From contig JAKBBA010000023.1 of assembly GCA_021808665.1 (NCBI GenBank), positions 1-63,361 of the forward strand: a stretch of 63,361 nt of DNA. Reading direction: 5' to 3'. Shown piece by piece: positions 57,300-63,361 of this stretch. This stretch comes from Actinomycetes bacterium. GTDB taxonomy: Bacteria > Actinomycetota > Acidimicrobiia > Acidimicrobiales > Palsa-688. The position numbers were made by a program, and so were the translations under genes. Every line of letters starts with the position of its first letter. The stretch's first letter is position 1. The notes beneath the pieces are model-generated. The model made no database searches. It saw only the letters and a program-made list of their open reading frames with translations, and was not told the DNA's origin.

Positions 57300-58123
57300 G
57301 GCTGCTCCTTTTCAAAGACGTCGTCTACCAGGCGTGGCGTGGTCACCTGGTCGAATAGGCGGCGGGTGGGTTCGCGAAGTTCGTCGCAGGTCCCGAGGAG
57401 TTCGTCCACATCGAATCGTGGAATCGTGGGCGGTTCCCAGAAACTGTCGAAATCGAGCAGGAAAAGCGGTCCCGGCGCCGGCGGGTCGGCTCGACGGAGC
57501 GGACCGACGGGGTTGACGACGTAACCGTACTGGGGTCCGTAACGCAGGACCAGCTGCTTGGCGTCGCCGATCGAGTATTGAGCGGCACCAGTCCAGCTAA
57601 CCGGCGGCCAGCCGGCCGCTGCCATGGCCGCCAGGGCTGGAGCAACGACGTCAGGTGTGAGCCATTCCGCCCAGTCGACCGCCTGGTTGCCTACCTGGTC
57701 GACACGAACCTCGTCCACGAAGCGGATTCCAACCCTGGTTACGCCTTCAGGCTTGACGAGCTGCGAGGAGGCTCGCAGCGCTCTCTCAAGGGTCAGGCGA
57801 AACTTCGGCCAGCCGAGGTATCGGGTGGTCTCGACCGTCACGCTGTTGGAGGTGAGAACGACCGCCAACGTCCTGTCGCGAACGGTAAAGCGAGGTACGT
57901 TGACCGCTCGCGTCGTCTGAGCTGGTGGCCGGCCGGGGTTGATGCCGAGCGTCACTTCTTGCTTGGCGAGCTGCTCGGTCACCCAGTCGTCGCCGAGGAC
58001 TTCTCGGAAAGCCCGCTGGACTACCGAAGGAACGCCCTGGCCGGTCTCGCCGGGGAAGCGGACCTCGACGGTGACGAAAGCCAACGGCGCGTTCGGGTAC
58101 ACCTTATGAGTGTCGACTGCCAT
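57296..58123 (-). CDS. TIGR04255 family protein, cassette B gene 1
   Basis: 275 residues from ATG 58123. YPNAPLAFVTVEVRFP at the start, GVTRVGIRFVDEVRVD in the middle and LFLLDFDSFWE near the end define the family and match the cassette A gene (RVGLRYFDEL, LLDHDCYIED). It heads the operon and overlaps the HTH gene by GTGA. No catalytic residues are known for this family. The conserved pairing with the same HTH type suggests a functional unit. Confidence 0.75.
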   Translation of the reverse strand: MAVDTHKVYPNAPLAFVTVEVRFPGETGQGVPSVVQRAFREVLGDDWVTEQLAKQEVTLGINPGRPPAQTTRAVNVPRFTVRDRTLAVVLTSNSVTVETTRYLGWPKFRLTLERALRASSQLVKPEGVTRVGIRFVDEVRVDQVGNQAVDWAEWLTPDVVAPALAAMAAAGWPPVSWTGAAQYSIGDAKQLVLRYGPQYGYVVNPVGPLRRADPPAPGPLFLLDFDSFWEPPTIPRFDVDELLGTCDELREPTRRLFDQVTTPRLVDDVFEKEQP

Positions 58124-58145
58124 CTCACCTACCTGTAGAAGCCAG

Positions 58146-58181
58146 AAGTCAAGCTAGACTGTAAGTCAAAATGTAAGCTAG
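58146..58181. promoter_or_regulatory. Overlapping direct repeats upstream of cassette B
   Basis: AAGTCAA occurs at 58146-58152 and 58163-58169, and AAGCTAG at 58151-58157 and 58175-58181. They lie 23-58 bases before the TIGR04255 start in otherwise GC-rich DNA, including a TTGAC-like box on the minus strand. Probable promoter and operator. Confidence 0.4.
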
Positions 58182-58324
58182 TCGAGCGGAAACGTCACGA
58201 CGCCCGCAGACCTCGGAACCCTAAAGCGGTGAGCCGGGCGGACTCGGCCGTGACGAGCTCACAAAGCTCCCGGCGGGCGACTCCTGGACTTCCCGGCCTA
58301 GGCGCCGGAACCTACAATGCTGCT

Positions 58325-58786
58325 GTGGGGTCCGGCGCGTTCGTACCGGTCGGCTTCGAGGTGCCGGCACCGCTTGTCACGGACCGCTTCCGGCTTGAGC
58401 CGCTAGGCCCCCGCCACAACGAGGCGGACCACGCAGCGTGGACATCGAGCATAAGCCACATCCGGGCGACACCCGGCTTCGCCGGCCGCGACTGGCCGCC
58501 CCTTGAGGGAATGTCGCTCGAAGACAATCTGAGCGACCTTCGCAAGCACGCCGAGGACTTCGCCACCGCGAGAGGGTTCACCTACTCGGTTGGCGACCCT
58601 GACGACCCGGGGCTGGTGATCGGCTGCGTCTACATCTACCCCTCTGCCTCGCCCGTCTATGAGGCCACGGTACGCTCGTGGGTGACCGCCGACCGTGCCG
58701 ACCTCGACGGTCCGCTCGCTGCCGCCCTCGCAGCGTGGCTCGAAGCGCGCTGGCCGTGGGACAGGGTTAACTACGCCGGCCGCTGA
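58325..58786 (+). CDS. GNAT-like N-acetyltransferase
   Basis: 153 residues from GTG 58325. TACAAT at 58313-58318 lies 6 bases before it, as in leaderless actinobacterial messages; the frame is open 32 codons further upstream. LVTDRFRLEPLGPRHNEADH is typical of the N-terminus of RimJ-like acetyltransferases. VIGCVYIYPS and VRSWVTADRADLDGPLAAAL cover the core strands and the acetyl-CoA region, though the usual RGxGxG loop is not evident. Substrate unknown. Confidence 0.65.
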   Translation: MGSGAFVPVGFEVPAPLVTDRFRLEPLGPRHNEADHAAWTSSISHIRATPGFAGRDWPPLEGMSLEDNLSDLRKHAEDFATARGFTYSVGDPDDPGLVIGCVYIYPSASPVYEATVRSWVTADRADLDGPLAAALAAWLEARWPWDRVNYAGR

Positions 58787-58891
58787 CGGTACTGTCGCAG
58801 CCAGCATCCAACCGTCGGCGCAGCTGCGGGGCGACTGTAGCCGCACCGTGTCTGGGGACCTTGCTTTCGGCAGCGGGGCCTGTGCGTCGTC

Positions 58892-59113
58892 GTGAAGGAG
58901 CGGTGTCCCTGTGGCTGCGGCCGGGTGAGGTGGGAGCATGACCCAGACGCCTGCCCGTTCGACGATCTCGTCGCCGTAGCTGCCCGGCGGGCTGCTGACG
59001 AACGGTTCCGGTTAGGCGCCGCCGGCGGCTTGGATGGGGGTTGGACGGATGACGTCGAGGACTACGGGGGCCAGGCCGGAGCGGACGGAGGTGGATTGCA
59101 CGACTTCTCGTAG
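58892..59113 (+). CDS. Possible small cysteine-rich protein
   Basis: 73 codons from GTG 58892. It opens KERCPCGCGRVRWEHDPDAC, which could bind zinc. The 3' third overlaps the end of the SecB-like gene on the other strand, and the tail is glycine-rich. It may be a shadow frame; weakly supported. Confidence 0.25.
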   Translation: MKERCPCGCGRVRWEHDPDACPFDDLVAVAARRAADERFRLGAAGGLDGGWTDDVEDYGGQAGADGGGLHDFS

Positions 59114-59500
59114 GTACGGCCAGGCCGCTATGGTGCCGTTGGTCATGCCGAAGGCGATGGCGTCGTCGTCGGTGTAGTTGTCGGGGGATTCCACTGTGTA
59201 GGTGACGTCGTGTGCCGCAGAGCAAGTCCAAAACGGCTGCTCGGCGTGGCCGTCCCCTCCGACTGAGACGTCGACTCGAATCGCGTAGGCGAAACCTTCG
59301 CCGGGGCGTCTAGCCCAGGCGAATCCTGTTGTGATGGTCGCAGTGTAGGGCGGGGGAGGGATCGCTGCGTGCGGTACGAACTGGCTGTGCAACTCGAGCA
59401 GGTGGGTATGCGCCAGGTGGGCGTGCGCGGCCAGATCCGAGATCGACGACCCGTAGGCAGCTGCTGCGTCGTCGATGAGTCCGCCTGGCTGGTTCGCCAT
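59012..59500 (-). CDS. SecB-like chaperone of a toxin-antitoxin-chaperone operon
   Basis: 162 residues from ATG 59500, directly after the stop of the HigA gene. A beta-rich middle (YAIRVDVSVGG, VTYTVESPDNYTDDDAIAFG) leads to AAWPYLREVVQSTSVRSGLA at 125-144, which matches the conserved PY(L/A)RE and (R)xG(F/L)xP region of SecB. In Mycobacterium tuberculosis a SecB-like protein (Rv1957) follows HigB1-HigA1 and protects the antitoxin. The gene order here is the same, so this is probably such a chaperone. Confidence 0.7.
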   Translation of the reverse strand: MANQPGGLIDDAAAAYGSSISDLAAHAHLAHTHLLELHSQFVPHAAIPPPPYTATITTGFAWARRPGEGFAYAIRVDVSVGGDGHAEQPFWTCSAAHDVTYTVESPDNYTDDDAIAFGMTNGTIAAWPYLREVVQSTSVRSGLAPVVLDVIRPTPIQAAGGA

Positions 59501-59977
59501 CTACGCGGCTGCCGTGGACTGGCCGGTCGTCTGCATTACGTATTGCGTCAGGGGTGTAGCGTCCGGGATCTGTTTGAACTGAGATGGCTCGCCCGTAAGG
59601 ACTCCTACGTGGCTGACGCCGAAGGAAGGGAAATCGTCGAGCGGTGCGAAGGTTCTCGCCGACTGCAAGTGGATCCTGATCGAACAGTCAACGGAGCGGG
59701 CGTAGCGTTGCAGGGTGGAAAGCCGCGGGTCGGTCAGGCCCCCTTCTAGCTCCGACACGGCCGACTGGGAGGTCTCCATGCGGCCCGCCACGGCCGCCTG
59801 GGACAGTCCAAGCTCCGACCGGCAGGCAGCCAGTTGGCGGAGCAGGGCCGCTCGGCACGCGGCGTCCTCGATCGCTCCTTCGAGGTAGGGGTCGGCCTGC
59901 TTCGCGCTGGCGAGCCAGCCGTCAAAGTCTGCTGTAGCTCGCGCCGAGTTGGACTGTCCGGCTACGTCAGTGCTCAT
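59501..59977 (-). CDS. higA: HigA-type Xre antitoxin with C-terminal extension
   Basis: 158 residues from ATG 59977 (GAGAGAGGCAAC upstream); a GTG five codons earlier is less likely. An Xre helix-turn-helix spans about 50-95 (ACRSELGLSQAAVAGRMETS, QSAVSELEGGLTDPRLSTLQ). The tail of about 50 residues (FPSFGVSHVGVLTGEPSQF) is unusual for simple HigA and fits the chaperone-addiction segment of toxin-antitoxin-chaperone antitoxins. The toxin gene is upstream and the SecB-like gene directly downstream. Confidence 0.8.
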   Translation of the reverse strand: MSTDVAGQSNSARATADFDGWLASAKQADPYLEGAIEDAACRAALLRQLAACRSELGLSQAAVAGRMETSQSAVSELEGGLTDPRLSTLQRYARSVDCSIRIHLQSARTFAPLDDFPSFGVSHVGVLTGEPSQFKQIPDATPLTQYVMQTTGQSTAAA

Positions 59978-60075
59978 GTTGCCTCTCTCCACGACTCACT
60001 TACTCAGGCTATATCGGTTTCGACCGATAACGTGTGGTGACTTTAGCCGTTCTTGCGGAAGCAGTCATGTCCGAG

Positions 60076-60417
60076 CTAGCGGGGCCTGTGACGTTCCTCC
60101 CAGTCCGACAGCCGCTTCAGGGATTTTTCGATGTCCTGATTGCGCGCTTGCTGGGTTTTCTTGTTGACCACCAGAAGCGCAAGTGCCACCCGGCCTGAGG
60201 AATCGGAAGTGTTGGCGAAATGCAGACGAATGGCGCAGCACTCGGCCCTAACCCGAAGCTCGAAGATGCCGTTTCTCAGGCTGCGCACCTCTTTGGGCAG
60301 GTGGGCACTTCGGATGTACCGATCCATAGCATCGGCCACAACCGCTTGCTGCTTTGAGAGTAGTTGGTCAAGTTCTTTCGAGACGCCACTGGTCTCGTTG
60401 GCTGTCGTGTACAACAC
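60076..60417 (-). CDS. higB: HigB/RelE-type toxin
   Basis: 113 residues from GTG 60417. LPKEVRSLRNGIFELRVRAE, IRLHFANTS and LLVVNKKTQQARNQDIEKSL with RLSDWEER at the end fit the HigB/Gp49 family of ribosome-dependent mRNA interferases. The toxin-first order is typical of HigBA. It lies 98 bases before the antitoxin gene, so an internal antitoxin promoter is possible. Confidence 0.8.
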   Translation of the reverse strand: MLYTTANETSGVSKELDQLLSKQQAVVADAMDRYIRSAHLPKEVRSLRNGIFELRVRAECCAIRLHFANTSDSSGRVALALLVVNKKTQQARNQDIEKSLKRLSDWEERHRPR

Positions 60418-60459
60418 CCATCTTCGCCTATGTGCGCCGTCCGTAATCTCATTAGTGTA

Positions 60460-60526
60460 GTTCGAGGGTTATCCCCAGCCTCGTTCTCTCCCTCGCGGGG
60501 CGTGCCGGGCGCTGAAACCCTCGAAC
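60460..60526. repeat. Perfect 11-bp inverted repeat with 45-base spacer
   Basis: GTTCGAGGGTT at 60460-60470 and AACCCTCGAAC at 60516-60526 face each other about 40-110 bases upstream of the HigB start. They may be operator half-sites, ends of a small mobile sequence, or chance. Confidence 0.4.
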
Positions 60527-60996
60527 TCCCAGCCGTGAACGAACGCACGCACGCCCGGCCATAATTTTGTGGGCGGCCACTCGGGCGATGCTGCGATCAG
60601 GGCGTCGTGACGGGCGACTCGAAGACCAAAGACAGCTCAGCTAGCTACGTGGGACACGACAACTTCACCTTAGGTGTGGGCGTGCGGTGGTCTGTCGGGC
60701 TGAGCAACGGTTGTCGACGCAGGTCGAGGAGCACATCGGAGCGATCACTTTCGTGTACTCGACTAAACCGTCGGGTTGGCCCTCAGTGCCATCTCATGGC
60801 GGGGCGAACGCCGGCGATGCCGACCATGACAGGCGACCTCACCAGCCGGCCCCGCCTGGCACGTGTACAGCGGAACCGTTCGACTTGTGCGATCTTGTAG
60901 CTACCCTGCTAGCAGTTGGAAAGAGAACTCCTCGACTTTCGTGGAAATTGATGGAAGTTATAGTCGAGGCTCTTAACCCGCTTCGGTAGAGCACGT
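60527..60996. other. No supported gene; possible decayed frame
   Basis: Two overlapping frames on the plus strand (60607-60900 and 60687-60989) each have protein-like parts (GHDNFTLGVGVRWSVGLSNG in the first, LSTQVEEHIGAITFVYSTKP in the second), as if one gene had been frameshifted. No family is recognised. Confidence 0.35.
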
Positions 60997-61002
60997 TATA
61001 AT
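60973..61002 (+). promoter_or_regulatory. Candidate promoter upstream of the NYN gene
   Basis: TATAAT at 60997-61002 has a TTAACC at 60973-60978, 18 bases upstream. Transcription would start about 55-75 bases before the NYN start. Confidence 0.4.
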
Positions 61003-61065
61003 TGTCGGTAATCTTCCCCGCCTTTCGGGAGGGCTTTTGCCTTCCTGGAATGGCGGGGTTATTTC

Positions 61066-61725
61066 TTGTCGGCTACCCGAGTTGTGACTCGGGTAGCCGT
61101 GTTCATCGACTACCAGAACACCTACCGCGGCGCCCGACAGACCATGGGGTGGCAGGATGAGCAGGACTATACACTGGGGCAGGTCAATCCTCTCCGTCTC
61201 GGCGTCCTCCTGACGGATCGCGGTCGTAGGAAAGATCCGCATCGGGAGTTGAAACTTGTGAAGGTATTCAGGGGCGAACCCAGCGCCAGGCACGATCGGG
61301 TAGGCCAGGCTGCATGCCAGCGGCAAGTGCGTTTCTGGCAGGAACAGGCAGTTGTTACGCCCGTGACACGCCCCCTCAAGTATTATGTAGCTAATAGGGA
61401 CGAGACTGGAGCGCCGTGCGGATGGGCTCCCCGCGAGAAGGGCATTGACGTCCTAATCGCCCTTCATATGGTCATGGGGGCCCGCAACGACGAATTCGAC
61501 GTTGCCGTCCTCATGTCGGCCGACAGCGATCTGGCACCGGCCGTCGAAGCCGTCTGGGATCTCGGCAAACGGGCAGAAGTCGCCGCCTGGGTCGGGCCGT
61601 ATCAGCGTGGGCACATAGCAATCCGACGCCGACCGACGTGGTGCCATCGGCTCACTGAATCGGACTACTCTCGCGTTTCTGACCGGATCGATTACACGCT
61701 GGCTCAGCGGGGCAACCCACCCTAG
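61066..61725 (+). CDS. NYN (PIN-like) domain protein, putative RNase
   Basis: 219 residues from TTG 61066, or 213 from the GTG at 61084. RVAVFIDYQNTYRGAR gives the first acidic residue and the NYN asparagine. EKGIDVLIALHMVMG and VAVLMSADSDLAPAVEAVWD give the remaining acidic residues of the PIN-like metal site. All are intact, so it is probably an active endoribonuclease. The start region is inside a 12-bp hairpin. No partner gene is adjacent. Confidence 0.8.
   Translation: MSATRVVTRVAVFIDYQNTYRGARQTMGWQDEQDYTLGQVNPLRLGVLLTDRGRRKDPHRELKLVKVFRGEPSARHDRVGQAACQRQVRFWQEQAVVTPVTRPLKYYVANRDETGAPCGWAPREKGIDVLIALHMVMGARNDEFDVAVLMSADSDLAPAVEAVWDLGKRAEVAAWVGPYQRGHIAIRRRPTWCHRLTESDYSRVSDRIDYTLAQRGNPP
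61071..61098. promoter_or_regulatory. Perfect 12-bp hairpin around the NYN start
   Basis: GGCTACCCGAGT and ACTCGGGTAGCC pair across a TGTG loop. The alternative start GTG (61084-61086) lies in the loop. Folding should hide the initiation region and could control translation. Confidence 0.5.
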
Positions 61726-62212
61726 CTCTGCTAGGACGAACCGCTAGCCCGAGGCGGTGCCCTAAATGTCGTTTACGTCAGCGGGTGGTAACCGTCAAAG
61801 TGGCCCGTCTACCAGCACAGCCTACGGCGACCTCCGCTTCATTGAGAGCGTGACGCCCCGAGCCGACTGCGAGCCTACAGCAGGATCGTCTCCCGGTCGG
61901 CATGGCACGGCCAAGTAGAACCGGTACAACACCCGGCGGGCTACCGAGGCGACCGAGCACAGCAGAACAGCCAAACGCCGGAGGCTTGCAACGCCCTTAC
62001 AGCCGAAACGTCATAGGGCGCCAAGTGCCTTCCCCGCCGTATCTCACCCGACGCCACCCGCGAGGAGGAAAAAATTTCTTCGAGAGGATTGAGAGTCTGG
62101 CAGCCAAGTTGGCAGCCAAACCCCCCGCCGAGGAGCGACAAACGCCGACTGCCCCCTCGTAAAAGTGCAGGTCAAAGGCACATATCGACACCGGTGGACA
62201 CAGCAAATGAAA
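61726..62212. other. Element end, no supported gene
   Basis: About 490 bases between the NYN gene and the tRNA scar. One short frame (61902-62162, plus) has no recognisable content. No integrase remnant could be read. Confidence 0.4.
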
Positions 62213-62257
62213 CTACGGATCAGAAGGTTGGGGGTTCGAGTCCCTCCGAGCGCACCA
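62213..62257 (+). other. tRNA-Arg(ACG) 3' end, probable attachment site
   Basis: The DNA from CTACGGA to the final CCA is the 3' part of tRNA-Arg(ACG): anticodon loop, 3' half of the anticodon stem, the T arm with GGGGTTCGAGTCCC, acceptor strand CGAGCGC, A, and CCA. The bases before it do not form the D arm, the 5' anticodon strand or the 5' acceptor strand GCGCTCG. It is therefore a fragment and not a gene. Such 3' ends are duplicated when elements integrate into tRNA genes, and its orientation places the element to the left. Confidence 0.7.
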
Positions 62258-62710
62258 AGAAAACCCAGGTCAGGATGGGTGTCCGAAGGGGTCGGGTGCC
62301 CTTGGGGTGGGGTGCCGGCCCATTTTGTAACGGTTTTTGTAACGGCCTGTCGCGGCATCTGGCAGTCGCTGGTTGTGGAGGCCTCACGTGGGGGGTTTCT
62401 GACTGGAATCAGATGGTCGCGTCGCCGTGGGTTCGCCCCGTTCTAGCGGGGATTGGGGTGACAGAGTAACAACCCGGGGTTCTTGTAACGGCTTTCAGGT
62501 GAGCTGTGTGGCGGGTCCTCCGATGGGCGTCGCAGCAGGATCGCCCGTGATCCGAGTTGTTGCCCGGTTCGGTGCTGACGGGTAACGGGGCCGTGTCGAG
62601 CGAGCATCGTGAACTAGCGGCGGAGGTCGCTTTCGGGTCTGTTCTTCGAGCGCTGCCGCCGTTCTACTCGTGTTGCGGCTCACGTCGTGCTGCTGGGTGA
62701 GGTTCTGATC
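62258..62710. other. Flank with three TTGTAACGG repeats
   Basis: No gene. TTTTGTAACGG occurs at 62323-62333, TTTTTGTAACGG directly after at 62334-62345, and TCTTGTAACGG at 62481-62491. They might be protein-binding arms next to the attachment site. Confidence 0.4.
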
Positions 62711-63331
62711 TCAGTCGTCGAGTCCGACGGCTATGAGTTCTCGGAACAGGCGGAAGCATCGAGCCATGTCGATGTCGGGGTTGAGGAGCCACTGGAACTG
62801 TAGGCCGTCCATGACGGCTACGGTGACTACTGCTGCCGCTTCTAGGTCGACGTCTGGGCGGATGTCGCCGCTCTCTTCGGCGCTGAGGAGGTTTCGCAGA
62901 ATGCGGGATCGGATGCTCTCATAGCGTTTCACCATATAACTGTGCGCAGGGTGGGACTCAGCCAGTCCTTCGCCTAAGAGTACGCTGAAGAGCCGGACGA
63001 TCTCGGGGGTCGTTTGGTTGTGCTCGACGAGACTCTCTAGAGCTTCGAGGATCTCTATGCCGTGTCGTGTTAGATGCGCGGAGGAGAGTTGCCCGTCGTC
63101 GCGGTCGCGATCCTCGAGGACGGCTAGCAGGAGGGCAACTTTGGAAGGGAAATGGTGGAGAAGGCCAGCTTGGCTGAGACCTGCTTTCTCGGCGATTGAG
63201 GCTATCGACGTCCCGCGAAAGCCTTGGGATGAAAACAGTGTCTTGGCGGCCGAGAGGATGGCTGCTCGGCTCTCGTCGCCTTTGGGGTAGGTGCCCCGCC
63301 CGTTGGACCTGGGTGATTCGCTCAAGCCCAT
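62711..63331 (-). CDS. TetR-family transcriptional regulator
   Basis: 206 residues from ATG 63331, with CGAGAGGAAGAA upstream. TetR helix-turn-helix at about 20-68: AILSAAKTLFSSQGFRGTSI and AEKAGLSQAGLLHHFPSKVA. The C-terminal helical domain would bind a ligand; it cannot be assigned. It is outside the tRNA scar and probably chromosomal. The regulated gene is not visible. Confidence 0.85.
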   Translation of the reverse strand: MGLSESPRSNGRGTYPKGDESRAAILSAAKTLFSSQGFRGTSIASIAEKAGLSQAGLLHHFPSKVALLLAVLEDRDRDDGQLSSAHLTRHGIEILEALESLVEHNQTTPEIVRLFSVLLGEGLAESHPAHSYMVKRYESIRSRILRNLLSAEESGDIRPDVDLEAAAVVTVAVMDGLQFQWLLNPDIDMARCFRLFRELIAVGLDD

Positions 63332-63361
63332 TTCTTCCTCTCGTAATCCCTTGACTATTCG

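Noticed and set aside
62140..62257. Complete tRNA-Arg gene
   Set aside because: Upstream bases do not provide the 5' acceptor strand, D arm or 5' anticodon strand, so only the 3' part is present.
62044..62358. 104-codon minus-strand frame containing GGTRTPNLLIRS
   Set aside because: This is the well-known false protein read antisense to tRNA 3' ends; it only confirms the tRNA fragment.
1..63361. CRISPR array
   Set aside because: No regularly spaced short repeats with unique spacers and no cas genes were seen; the tandem repeats present have only two copies.

Overview
The window is high-GC DNA from an actinomycete. The evidence is a DUF2510/TM2 membrane protein, an F420-type LLM oxidoreductase, frequent GTG starts with GTGA gene overlaps, and an actinobacterial-type glycyl-tRNA synthetase end at the left edge. 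The lineage within Actinomycetota cannot be fixed from this sequence. Most of the window reads as accessory DNA. A 45-base 3' end of a tRNA-Arg(ACG) gene, without its 5' half, lies at 62213-62257. That is the usual scar of an element integrated in a tRNA gene, with the element to its left. No integrase and no full tRNA partner were found.

Layout. 1-960: glyS end and a DUF2510/TM2 gene. 2.6-5.1 kb: a three-gene cassette (TIGR04255 protein, HTH protein, protein with a TQTCDI motif) behind a perfect 23-bp palindrome. 5.2-10.4 kb: mobilisation genes (MobF relaxase-helicase and a VirD4-like coupling protein) without a mating channel. 10.5-11.7 kb: RES/Xre toxin-antitoxin pair. 11.9-35.8 kb: a complete class 1 DISARM anti-phage system (drmD, drmMI, drmA, drmB, drmC), split between drmMI and drmA by about 10.4 kb of other defence-like genes. 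These are a STAND/NACHT NTPase with a C-terminal nuclease-like domain and an unknown partner gene, a YefM/RelE pair, a HEPN-motif protein, and a TIGR04255/GWDG operon. A decayed, internally deleted copy of part of that operon sits on the other side of the cargo.

35.8-38.1 kb is decayed DNA with an IS3 remnant. 38.1-53.4 kb is a metabolic island of lower GC at its start. It holds two paralogous type-B carboxylesterases, a Dpp/Opp-type ABC importer with a fused permease-ATPase, then a hydroxyacid dehydrogenase, an LVIVD propeller protein, a cupin, an RraA-like aldolase, a VOC protein, an LLM flavin oxidoreductase and a GntR regulator. It looks like uptake, ester cleavage and oxidation of an unidentified carbon source.

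54.3-63.3 kb: a decayed HNH endonuclease, a second TIGR04255-HTH cassette (here ending in a NucS-like nuclease and carrying a probable frameshift), a GNAT protein, a HigB-HigA-SecB-like toxin-antitoxin-chaperone operon, a NYN-domain protein whose start region is enclosed by a 12-bp-stem hairpin, the tRNA scar, and a TetR regulator.

The strongest candidates for something undescribed are the two TIGR04255-HTH-third-gene cassettes, a third TIGR04255 locus inside DISARM, and the STAND-nuclease pair carried between drmMI and drmA.
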